Origin: Marinigracilibium pacificum
Lineage (GTDB): Bacteria > Bacteroidota > Bacteroidia > Cytophagales > Cyclobacteriaceae
Assembly: GCF_012926615.1 (NCBI RefSeq)
Contig: NZ_JABBNU010000011.1
Location: 62,001-126,000, forward strand
DNA: 64,000 bases
Reading direction: 5' to 3'
In this document: positions 53,972 to 62,179 of the stretch, piece after piece
Numbering within the stretch: the stretch's first letter is position 1
Layout: each line of letters starts with the position of its first letter
Notes under the pieces: model-generated
Told to the model about the DNA's origin: nothing
Databases searched by the model: none
Seen by the model: the letters and a program-made list of their open reading frames with translations, nothing else
Made by a program: the position numbers and the translations under genes

Positions 53972-56900
53972 ATGAAAAAAGTAAATAAAACATACTGGAA
54001 AGGTCTTGAGCAACTGACAAACGATACTGAGTTTGTTGCAAATGCACAGAATGAATTTCCAGAGATCCCTGGTGAAGGTGAGGATGCTCCATCAAGATCA
54101 CGTCGTGATTTCCTTAAAATGATGGGATTCAGCCTTGCTGCAGCATCACTTGCAGCTTGTGAGGCTCCAATCAGAAAAGCTATTCCTTATTTAAATAAAC
54201 CGGTAGATGTTGATCCGGGTATTCCTAACTATTATGCATCTACTTATATCAACGGTGGTGATGTATATAGTGTTGTTGTTAAAACTCGTGAAGGTCGCCC
54301 TATCAAACTTGATGGTAACAAGCACGGTTTCTCACAAGGAGCAACAACTGGTCAGGTTGAAGCTTCAGTATTAAACCTTTATGATCTTAGCAGATTACAA
54401 AATCCTAAGAAAGGTGATGCTGATATCACTTGGGAACAGCTTGATAAAGAAGTAAAAGCTAAGCTTTCTTCTATTCAGGCAAAAGGAGGTAAAATCGCAA
54501 TAGTTAGCGAAACTGTAAACTCTCCTTCAATCAAAAAGGCAGTAAAACAATTTGCTGATAAATATCAAAAGGTAGAGCATGTGATGTATGACCCAATCTC
54601 CGAATATGGAGTTATGGCTGCTCACAAAGCTACTTTCGGAAAGGAAGTTTCTCCTTCTTATGATCTTGAAAAAGCTGATGTTATCGTTTCTGTAGCATCT
54701 GATTTCCTTGGATCAAAGAGCAACTCAGCATTATATTCTAAAGCTTACGGTAAAAGAAGAAAAGTAAGCAAGGATAATACTAACATGAACCGTCATTATC
54801 AGTTTGAGTCAAACTTATCTCTAACTGGTGCTAACGCTGATTATAGAACTCCAATCAAACCTTCTCAGGAAGGATATGTAGTTGGTCAGCTTTATAATGC
54901 AATTGCTAAAAAGGCAGGTGCAGCTCCTCTTTCTGGTATCTCTGGTGCTGAGGTAGCAAACCTTGATAAAGCAGCAAATGACCTTTGGGCTGCAAAAGGA
55001 AAAAGCCTTGTATTAGCTGGTTCAAATGATCCTGATGTTCAAACTGTAGTTAATGCAATCAACAATTTGCTTTCTAACTATGGTTCAACAATAAATATTG
55101 ATAAATCAAGTCAGGCAAGACTTGGTAATGATCAGAAAATGGATGCTTTTGTTAATGGTTTAGCAAAAGGACAGTACAGCGCGGTAATTTTCTACAACGC
55201 TAACCCTGTTTATAACCATCCAAAAGGAGCTCAAATTGCTTCTGCAATTGCTAAAGCTGAGCTTTCAGTAGCAACAAACGGAACTGCTGATGAGACTGCT
55301 TCTTTAGCTCAATATGTTGCTCCTGATCATCACTTCCTTGAAGCATGGAATGACGCAGAACCAATTAAGGGTCAATTTACTCTTGGCCAGCCGGCGATCA
55401 GACCACTATTCAAAACTAGAAATGCTGGTGAATCATTCTTAGTTTGGGCAGGAAACAATACTTCATACTATGATTTCTTAAGAAATAACTGGAAAGAAGG
55501 ACAGTTTGCAGCTCAGTCTAATACAGGTGATTTCGATCAGTTCTGGAATGAGACACTTTACACTGGTGTATTTGCTGGAAATGTAGCAACTGAAGAAATT
55601 GTTGAAGTTGAGTCAACTGATGAAGTTGCTTCAGAAGAAACATCTACTTCTTTCACTGCAGATCTTTCAGCAATTGCTTCAAGAATCAAAAAGAATTACA
55701 AAGCAAGTAGCAACGGAGTTGAATTAGCTCTTTATGTAAATGGAACAGGTAATGGTAGCATGGCTAATAACCCATGGTTACAAGAAATGCCAGATCCAAT
55801 TACTAAAGCTACTTGGGATAACTACCTGACAGTTTCTCAAGCTTATGCTAAAGAAAAAGGTCTGACAATGAAGGAAGGCCAAACTGTTACAGCAAACTTA
55901 ACAGTTGGAGGTAAGTCTATTGAAGTACCTGTTCTTATCCAGCCAGGACAAGCACAAGGAACTATTGGTTTGGCTCTTGGTTATGGTAGAAAAAATGCTG
56001 GTAAAGTAGGAGATGGAGTTGGTGGTGATGCTTATCCTCTAGTTGGATCTGTAAACGGTGCCATTTCATTTAATGTTGTTGATGGTGTTTCTGTAGAGCC
56101 AACAGGTAATTCTTACAGAATCGCTCAAACACAAACTCACCAGACTGTAATGGGAAGAGATAGCGTAATTAAAGAAGCTACTCTTAAACAATATAAGAAA
56201 GATCCAAATAGTGTAGTTAAGCATCCTGAGTTCCATACTTCAGAAGGTATGAAGAGCCCTGAAGCAATTACATTGTGGAAAGGTCATGAATATACAAACC
56301 ACCATTGGGGGCTTGCAATTGACCTTAACTCTTGTACTGGATGTTCTGCTTGTCATATTGCCTGCCAGGTTGAAAACAACATTCCTGTAGTAGGTAAAGA
56401 CGAGGTGTTGAACAGACGTGAAATGCACTGGATCAGAATCGACAGATACTACAGCTCTCCAGAAACAGCATCAAGCTATGGAGAAATGGAAAGTGCTGCA
56501 GATAATCCTGAGGTTGTATTCCAACCAATGATGTGTCAGCATTGTAGTAATGCTCCTTGTGAAACTGTATGTCCTGTTGCAGCGACTACTCACAGTTCAG
56601 AAGGGCTTAACCAGATGACTTATAACAGATGTATTGGTACTCGTTACTGTGCTAACAACTGTCCTTATAAAGTAAGACGTTTCAACTGGTTCAAGTACCA
56701 CGATAATAAGCAGTTTGATAAAAACTCTGCTCAGAACAGTGCATTAGGTAAGATGGTTCTTAACCCGGATGTTACAGTTCGTGCAAGAGGTGTGATGGAG
56801 AAATGTTCATTGTGTGTACAAAGAATCCAGGCTGGTAAACTTAAGGCAAAAGCTGAAGGTCGCCGTCCAGGTGATGATGATGTAACAACAGCGTGTGCAT

Positions 56901-57103
56901 CAGCATGTCCATCGGAAGCGATTGTATTTGGTGACCTTAAGAACAAGGATTCTAAGATCCACCAGTTATTGAAAATTAGAGAGGCAAATGATGAAGACGG
57001 AATGGAAATCGGAGATGAAAGAGCTTATGCAGTTCTAGAAGAACTTCGAGTAGATCCGAATGTATTCTACTTTGCTAAAATTAGAAATAAAGAAGAAGCT
57101 TAA
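53972..57103 (+). CDS. actB: Alternative complex III subunit ActB (molybdopterin-like plus iron-sulfur domain)
   Basis: The largest Act subunit, 1043 residues. It has a twin-arginine motif RRDFLKMMG (Arg44-Arg45) followed by SLAAC, so it may be lipidated at Cys63 after Tat export. The region to about 780 resembles a molybdopterin oxidoreductase but should lack the cofactor, as known for ActB. From Cys788 on, a ferredoxin-like part carries clusters of cysteines: SCTGCSACHIAC, MCQHCSNAPCETVC, CIGTRYCANNCP, and KCSLC with TACASACP. This gives one [3Fe-4S] and three [4Fe-4S] sites by family knowledge. It joins quinol oxidation in ActC with the hemes of ActA. Confidence 0.94.
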   Translation: MKKVNKTYWKGLEQLTNDTEFVANAQNEFPEIPGEGEDAPSRSRRDFLKMMGFSLAAASLAACEAPIRKAIPYLNKPVDVDPGIPNYYASTYINGGDVYSVVVKTREGRPIKLDGNKHGFSQGATTGQVEASVLNLYDLSRLQNPKKGDADITWEQLDKEVKAKLSSIQAKGGKIAIVSETVNSPSIKKAVKQFADKYQKVEHVMYDPISEYGVMAAHKATFGKEVSPSYDLEKADVIVSVASDFLGSKSNSALYSKAYGKRRKVSKDNTNMNRHYQFESNLSLTGANADYRTPIKPSQEGYVVGQLYNAIAKKAGAAPLSGISGAEVANLDKAANDLWAAKGKSLVLAGSNDPDVQTVVNAINNLLSNYGSTINIDKSSQARLGNDQKMDAFVNGLAKGQYSAVIFYNANPVYNHPKGAQIASAIAKAELSVATNGTADETASLAQYVAPDHHFLEAWNDAEPIKGQFTLGQPAIRPLFKTRNAGESFLVWAGNNTSYYDFLRNNWKEGQFAAQSNTGDFDQFWNETLYTGVFAGNVATEEIVEVESTDEVASEETSTSFTADLSAIASRIKKNYKASSNGVELALYVNGTGNGSMANNPWLQEMPDPITKATWDNYLTVSQAYAKEKGLTMKEGQTVTANLTVGGKSIEVPVLIQPGQAQGTIGLALGYGRKNAGKVGDGVGGDAYPLVGSVNGAISFNVVDGVSVEPTGNSYRIAQTQTHQTVMGRDSVIKEATLKQYKKDPNSVVKHPEFHTSEGMKSPEAITLWKGHEYTNHHWGLAIDLNSCTGCSACHIACQVENNIPVVGKDEVLNRREMHWIRIDRYYSSPETASSYGEMESAADNPEVVFQPMMCQHCSNAPCETVCPVAATTHSSEGLNQMTYNRCIGTRYCANNCPYKVRRFNWFKYHDNKQFDKNSAQNSALGKMVLNPDVTVRARGVMEKCSLCVQRIQAGKLKAKAEGRRPGDDDVTTACASACPSEAIVFGDLKNKDSKIHQLLKIREANDEDGMEIGDERAYAVLEELRVDPNVFYFAKIRNKEEA

Positions 57104-57130
57104 GTTTAACCCGGAGATAGTAAATAAATT

Positions 57131-58495
57131 ATGGAGGTTACTTCAACAGTAAGAAAGCCCTTGGTTACGGGTGGTAAGACATACCACGATGTAACGCAGG
57201 ATATTTGCCAGTATGTGGAAAACAAACCACCGAAAACTTGGTTAGCTGCATTTACTTTTTCTTTCCTTGTATTACTTGTAGGTAGTTATGCCGTGGTAAT
57301 GACTGTTTGGGAAGGAATCGGAATGTGGGGTCTTAACAAAACAGTAGGTTGGGCATGGGATATCACAAACTTCGTATGGTGGGTTGGTATCGGTCACGCG
57401 GGAACTTTGATTTCTGCGATCCTTTTACTCTTCAGACAAAAATGGAGAACATCAATTAACAGAGCTGCAGAAGCAATGACAATTTTTGCCGTTATTTGTG
57501 CTGCTATGTTCCCGGTACTTCACATGGGTAGACCATGGTTAGGAGCTTATTGGGCTCTTCCACTACCAAATACGTTTGGTTCTCTTTGGGTTAACTTTAA
57601 CTCACCACTTCTTTGGGACGTATTTGCGATATCAACGTATTTCTCTGTATCATTAGTTTTCTGGTACATTGGTTTAATTCCTGATTTCGCAACTATTAGA
57701 GACAGAGCAACAAATAAAATCAGTAAAGCAATTTACGGTGGTCTTAGCATGGGCTGGGACGGAGGTGCTAAAAACTGGATGCACTATGAAGCAGTTTCAT
57801 TGATCCTTGCAGGTATTGCAACTCCTCTAGTACTTTCTGTACACACTATCGTATCTTTTGACTTTGCTACTTCAGTAATTCCAGGATGGCACACTACAAT
57901 TTTCCCTCCTTACTTCGTTGCTGGAGCGATTTTCTCAGGGTTTGCAATGGTATTAACTCTGATGCTCATCACAAGAAAAGTTTACAAACTTGAAGACTAT
58001 ATCACAATCAACCACATTGAGTTGATGAACCTTGTAATTCTAATTACAGGATCTATCGTAGGTATAGCTTATATCACTGAGTTATTCATGGCATGGTACT
58101 CTGGAGTTGTATATGAGCAATATGCATTCCTTAACAGAGCAACAGGTCCATACGCATGGGCATACTGGTCAATGATGACTTGTAACGTAATATCACCTCA
58201 GTTATTCTGGGTTAAGAAAATAAGAACAAGTTTAGCTGCAACATTCATTTTATCGATTATTGTAAACATCGGTATGTGGTTTGAGCGATTTGTAATTATT
58301 GTAACATCTCTGCACAGAGATTACCTTCCTTCAAGTTGGGCAATGTTTACTCCAACTTGGGCTGATATGGGTGTATATCTATTTACTTTCGGATTGTTCT
58401 TCACTGCATTCTTCCTATTTGCGAAGTTCTTCCCAGTGATCAACATGGCTGAAGTTAAATCTGTTTTGAAATCTAGTTCTGAACGCAAAGCTTAA
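57131..58495 (+). CDS. actC: Alternative complex III subunit ActC (NrfD-like quinol-binding protein)
   Basis: An integral membrane protein of 454 residues with about ten helices, related to NrfD/PsrC. It should bind menaquinol and may pump or channel protons. Landmarks are [21 protein letters not shown], which contains a conserved His, [10 protein letters not shown] and [17 protein letters not shown]. It lies 27 bases after actB and 5 bases before actD. ActF in this operon is a related paralogue of the same fold, as in other ACIII operons. Confidence 0.94.
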   Translation: MEVTSTVRKPLVTGGKTYHDVTQDICQYVENKPPKTWLAAFTFSFLVLLVGSYAVVMTVWEGIGMWGLNKTVGWAWDITNFVWWVGIGHAGTLISAILLLFRQKWRTSINRAAEAMTIFAVICAAMFPVLHMGRPWLGAYWALPLPNTFGSLWVNFNSPLLWDVFAISTYFSVSLVFWYIGLIPDFATIRDRATNKISKAIYGGLSMGWDGGAKNWMHYEAVSLILAGIATPLVLSVHTIVSFDFATSVIPGWHTTIFPPYFVAGAIFSGFAMVLTLMLITRKVYKLEDYITINHIELMNLVILITGSIVGIAYITELFMAWYSGVVYEQYAFLNRATGPYAWAYWSMMTCNVISPQLFWVKKIRTSLAATFILSIIVNIGMWFERFVIIVTSLHRDYLPSSWAMFTPTWADMGVYLFTFGLFFTAFFLFAKFFPVINMAEVKSVLKSSSERKA

Positions 58496-58500
58496 GATCT

Positions 58501-59028
58501 ATGAACACTGGAAAAAATTACTTAGTAGGTATTTTCTCTGAAGAGGATGTAGTAATGTCAGGGATACCAAAGATAAGAGAGGCAGGAGTTAAGATTGAAG
58601 AGGTTTATACTCCATACCCTGTTCATGGACTTGAGCATGTACTAGGGTACAGTAAATCAAAATTACCTATGATCGCATTCTTCTTCGGTCTGACAGGTAC
58701 CTGTTTAGCATTAACAATGCAGATTGGTATGATGTATTTTGACTGGCCAATGATCATTGGAGGTAAAGACTTTTTAGCACTACCAGACTTTATACCTGTT
58801 ACTTTCGAGTTAACAGTATTGCTTACAGCATTTGGTATGGTAGGAACGTTTTTCGTTACCAGAAATCTTAAGCCTTGGGCTGAACCTAAAATATTCGATG
58901 TAAGATCAACTGATGATAAGTATGTTATGGCAATCGATCTTGATGTAAATAACAAATCAGCAGATGAGATTCGAACTATTTTAAATGAAGCCGGTGCTTC
59001 TGAAGTTAATGAGAAAAGCTTTGAATAA
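58501..59028 (+). CDS. actD: Alternative complex III subunit ActD (DUF3341)
   Basis: A membrane subunit of 175 residues belonging to DUF3341. The N-terminal cytoplasmic part (1-55) has VGIFSEEDVVMSGIPKIREA and YTPYPVHGLE, the family signature, and two helices follow (about 58-82 and 98-121). The soluble tail from about 125 resembles a small ferredoxin-like domain and ends near AGASEVNEKSFE. It stabilises the membrane arm of the complex. It is translated as part of the act operon. Confidence 0.92.
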   Translation: MNTGKNYLVGIFSEEDVVMSGIPKIREAGVKIEEVYTPYPVHGLEHVLGYSKSKLPMIAFFFGLTGTCLALTMQIGMMYFDWPMIIGGKDFLALPDFIPVTFELTVLLTAFGMVGTFFVTRNLKPWAEPKIFDVRSTDDKYVMAIDLDVNNKSADEIRTILNEAGASEVNEKSFE

Positions 59029-59038
59029 ACAATTGAGA

Positions 59039-59671
59039 ATGATGTCATCAATAAAGAAATATTTTTATGCGTTAGTTGCCATTGCTATTCTGGCTTCTTG
59101 TGCTGCCGATGGTAATGATCCTGGGGTGGAATATGCTCCTCAGATGTATCACACAATTCCATACGAGCCATTAACGCAGATTCAAGATAAAGAAGCCGGT
59201 GCTTGGTTAACAAGTTCCGGTGTTGATTCGGTAGCTGAGTTTTATAACTCTAACCCGTACAATGAGCATAAAATGACTATGCGTCTGCCTGCAGAAAATA
59301 CGGTAAGATATGCCGGTACTGCACCAATGCCTTATGAAATTCATAAGGATAGCTTTGATCTTGCTGGTCGTACTTTAAAAAATCCGCTTGATTCTACTCA
59401 GGCGATTGTTCAGCAAGGAAGAGCTCTTTACGAGCGTTTTTGTCAGCACTGCCACGGACCTGAAGGTAAGGGTGGTGAGACTGGAACTGTCGGTAAAGTT
59501 TATCCTGGTATCACTGGTTATTCATCAATTAGTGTAAAAGATAAACCAGCAGGTCATATTTTCCATGTTATTACTCATGGTAAAGGCCGTATGGGCGCTC
59601 ATGGTTCTCAATTGAACCAGGAAGAGCGTTGGAAAATAGTTCGATACGTACAAATTCTGCAAAAGAAATAA
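59039..59671 (+). CDS. actE: Alternative complex III subunit ActE (monoheme cytochrome c lipoprotein)
   Basis: A monoheme cytochrome c of 210 residues. The start is set at ATG 59039 (MMSSIKKYFYALV), 10 bases after the actD stop; the open frame reaches back to 58985 but overlaps actD. The lipobox ILASC puts the lipidated cysteine at residue 21. The heme site is CQHCH (135-139) in FCQHCHGPEGKGG, with a probable distal methionine in HGKGRMGAH. It takes electrons from ActA and may deliver them to the oxidase encoded downstream. Confidence 0.92.
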   Translation: MMSSIKKYFYALVAIAILASCAADGNDPGVEYAPQMYHTIPYEPLTQIQDKEAGAWLTSSGVDSVAEFYNSNPYNEHKMTMRLPAENTVRYAGTAPMPYEIHKDSFDLAGRTLKNPLDSTQAIVQQGRALYERFCQHCHGPEGKGGETGTVGKVYPGITGYSSISVKDKPAGHIFHVITHGKGRMGAHGSQLNQEERWKIVRYVQILQKK

Positions 59672-59680
59672 TAGATAGAA

Positions 59681-61072
59681 ATGCACGCAGTAAATCACAA
59701 CCTTGACGAGAAATTCACTTTCACCTCTTCGTTGAAGAGTAAGGTGCTTGCCGTTGGTATTATCGGATTCCTTCTGGTTATCATCGGTATATTCACTACA
59801 TCTTCCGGAGACCATCATGGTGAAGAATCACACACGGCAGTAGCTGAGGTAGTTGCACAAGATCAGGATCAGCATGGAGACGATCATGCAACTGATGCAG
59901 GAGAAGGACATGCAGAAGCTTCTCATGGTGGTGGACACCATGAATTTGGCTGGGCTGACAGACTTAAGACTGATCTTTGGATCAATAATATTTATTTTAG
60001 TGGATTAGCGATAATCGGAGTTTTCTTCTTCGCTATTCAATATGTATCACAATCAGGATGGTCAGCAGGTGTGCTTAGAGTACCAATGTCTTTTGGTAAC
60101 TGGCTTCCAATTGCTTTTGTACTGATGTTGATAGGTTTCTTTTGGGGAGGTAGTACTATCTTCCATTGGACTCATGGATATTTATATGATGAGAACTCTT
60201 CAATGTTCGATTCAATAATCAACGGTAAGGCCCCATTTTTCTTCTTCCCGTTTGAGCCAACTGGTGAGCATCCATTCCCTGTTTTCTGGATGATCAGACT
60301 TGTAGTATTCTTCGGTGTTTGGTACTGGATGTTTATTACAATGCGTAAAACTGCCTTGAAAGAGGATTTAGATCCGGATACAAAATATTGGCATAAGCTT
60401 GTTAAGCAAGGTGCTGTATTCTTAGTATTCTTCGCAGTTTCAAGTTCAGTTTCAGCATGGGACTGGGTACTTTCTATCGATACTCACTGGTTTAGTACTA
60501 TGTTTGGTTGGTATGTATTTGCCAGCTGGTGGGTAAGTGGCCTTGCAGCTATTACTTTAATAGTATGTCTTCTTAAAGGTGCTGGTTATCTATCAGTAGT
60601 TAACAGTAACCACCTACATGACCTTGGAAAATTTGTTTTTGCATTCAGTATTTTCTGGACATATATCTGGTTCTCTCAGTTCTTACTGATCTACTATGCA
60701 AACATTCCTGAAGAAACAATTTATTTCATAGAAAGAATGAGCAGTGATCAATACGCACCGTTCTTCTACTTCAATCTTGTAATAAACTTTTTCTTCCCAT
60801 TCTTGTTCTTAATGACAAGGGAATCAAAACGTCATCTAGCGTTCTTGAAAATTGCTTGTATTGCAGTTTTAGCAGGTCACTGGTTAGACTTTTACATGAT
60901 GATTACACCAGGTGTGTTAAAAGAAAATGGAACTTTTGGAATCATGGAGATAGGATCCGCAATGTTCTTTGGTGCTGCATTTACTTTCGTAGCATTAACA
61001 AACCTTGCTAAATATCCATTGGTTGCAAAGAACCATCCGATGTTGGAGGAAAGTTTACATCATCACATTTAA
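59681..61072 (+). CDS. actF: Alternative complex III subunit ActF (NrfD-like)
   Basis: An integral membrane subunit of 463 residues, a paralogue of ActC with about ten helices. The N-terminus after the first helix (about residues 50-90) is very rich in His, Asp and Glu (HHGEESHTAVAE, QHGDDHATDAGEGHAEASHG). Conserved parts include FHWTHGYLYDENS and SAWDWVLSIDTHWFSTMFGWY. ActF probably forms the second half of the membrane arm, perhaps for proton translocation. The His-rich stretch could bind metal ions, which is inferred. It lies 9 bases after actE. Confidence 0.93.
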   Translation: MHAVNHNLDEKFTFTSSLKSKVLAVGIIGFLLVIIGIFTTSSGDHHGEESHTAVAEVVAQDQDQHGDDHATDAGEGHAEASHGGGHHEFGWADRLKTDLWINNIYFSGLAIIGVFFFAIQYVSQSGWSAGVLRVPMSFGNWLPIAFVLMLIGFFWGGSTIFHWTHGYLYDENSSMFDSIINGKAPFFFFPFEPTGEHPFPVFWMIRLVVFFGVWYWMFITMRKTALKEDLDPDTKYWHKLVKQGAVFLVFFAVSSSVSAWDWVLSIDTHWFSTMFGWYVFASWWVSGLAAITLIVCLLKGAGYLSVVNSNHLHDLGKFVFAFSIFWTYIWFSQFLLIYYANIPEETIYFIERMSSDQYAPFFYFNLVINFFFPFLFLMTRESKRHLAFLKIACIAVLAGHWLDFYMMITPGVLKENGTFGIMEIGSAMFFGAAFTFVALTNLAKYPLVAKNHPMLEESLHHHI

Positions 61073-61094
61073 TTAAACTGTAACACTCGAAAAA

Positions 61095-62162
61095 ATGGTA
61101 AATACATTAATTATACTCGGTGCTATCCTGATACTTGTAATTTTAGTTACAGTATTCAGAGTGATCACTTTAGTAGATGTTGCGAAGGGTTCGGACAAAA
61201 AGAGAGCGTCTGGAAGTAATACGACCAATGCATTATTATGGCCAATTTTCGGAATATTGTTTTTTGGATCAATATTCTACTATTCATTCGCAGCTTATGA
61301 GGATTATAAGCTTCCGGTAGCTTCTATTCACGGAGTTGAAACAGATGAACTATTTTGGATTACCATGATAGTAACTGGTATAGTTTTTATTTTAACTCAC
61401 ATTCTTTTATTCTGGTATAGCTGGAAATATAAGTTTGGTGAAAATAAGAAAGCTTTATTCTATCCGGATAACACAAAACTAGAGTTAGCATGGACAGTAG
61501 TTCCTGCAATTGCTTTAACAGTTTTGATCTTGAGTGGTCTGTTTGTTTGGAATGATATTACTGATGAAGCTCCTGAAGATGCTATAAACATTGAAGTGAT
61601 GGGTTATCAATTTGCCTGGGGTGTTAGATACCCTGGCGCTGATGGTGAATTAGGAGACTATAACTATCAATTGATTGATCAGATTAATGCTTTCGGTGTT
61701 AATTTTAATGATAAAGCAGCTCTTGATGATTTCACTCCAATCAAGTTAGTAATTCCTAAGGATACTCCTATAAATCTTAATATTAGAGCAAGAGATGTTC
61801 TTCATAGTGTTTTTCTTCCTCACTTTAGAGTAAAAATGGACGCTGTTCCTGGTATGCCTACAAACTTTCATTTTGTAGCTACACATACTACTGAAGAAAT
61901 GAGAAATGAAACTAAAAACCCTGATTTCAAGTATGAGATGGCTTGTACTGAAATTTGTGGAAGAGGTCACTTCTCTATGCGTATGGAAGTTGAAGTACTT
62001 ACAAAAGAAGAGTACAAGAAGTGGGCAAGTGAGCAAAAGACATGGGTAAATATGAATCAGGATTACTTTACCGAAGGTCAAGGTAAGAAATTCAATTTAC
62101 CATCACTGGCTGATAAGAGTCAGGAGAAAGAAGAGAAATTATCTGTTAACGCAGCACTTTAA
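61095..62162 (+). CDS. ctaC: Cytochrome c oxidase subunit II
   Basis: The CuA-bearing oxidase subunit, 355 residues. It has an unusual extra helix near the N-terminus (about 3-23), then two membrane helices (about 52-72 and 92-112) and a cupredoxin domain. The CuA ligands are His237 in VLHSVFLPHF and Cys284, Cys288, His292 and Met295 in CTEICGRGHFSM. There is no CxxCH, so this is not a caa3-type subunit with its own heme, and electrons must come from the Act cytochromes or a soluble cytochrome. It follows actF by 22 bases, in line with an ACIII-oxidase supercomplex. Confidence 0.94.
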   Translation: MVNTLIILGAILILVILVTVFRVITLVDVAKGSDKKRASGSNTTNALLWPIFGILFFGSIFYYSFAAYEDYKLPVASIHGVETDELFWITMIVTGIVFILTHILLFWYSWKYKFGENKKALFYPDNTKLELAWTVVPAIALTVLILSGLFVWNDITDEAPEDAINIEVMGYQFAWGVRYPGADGELGDYNYQLIDQINAFGVNFNDKAALDDFTPIKLVIPKDTPINLNIRARDVLHSVFLPHFRVKMDAVPGMPTNFHFVATHTTEEMRNETKNPDFKYEMACTEICGRGHFSMRMEVEVLTKEEYKKWASEQKTWVNMNQDYFTEGQGKKFNLPSLADKSQEKEEKLSVNAAL

Positions 62163-62179
62163 GATTAAAATTAAAGACA

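Noticed and set aside
58623-59051. Minus-strand frame of 142 codons
   Set aside because: It is antisense to actD, whose product is a clear DUF3341 protein, and has no features of its own.
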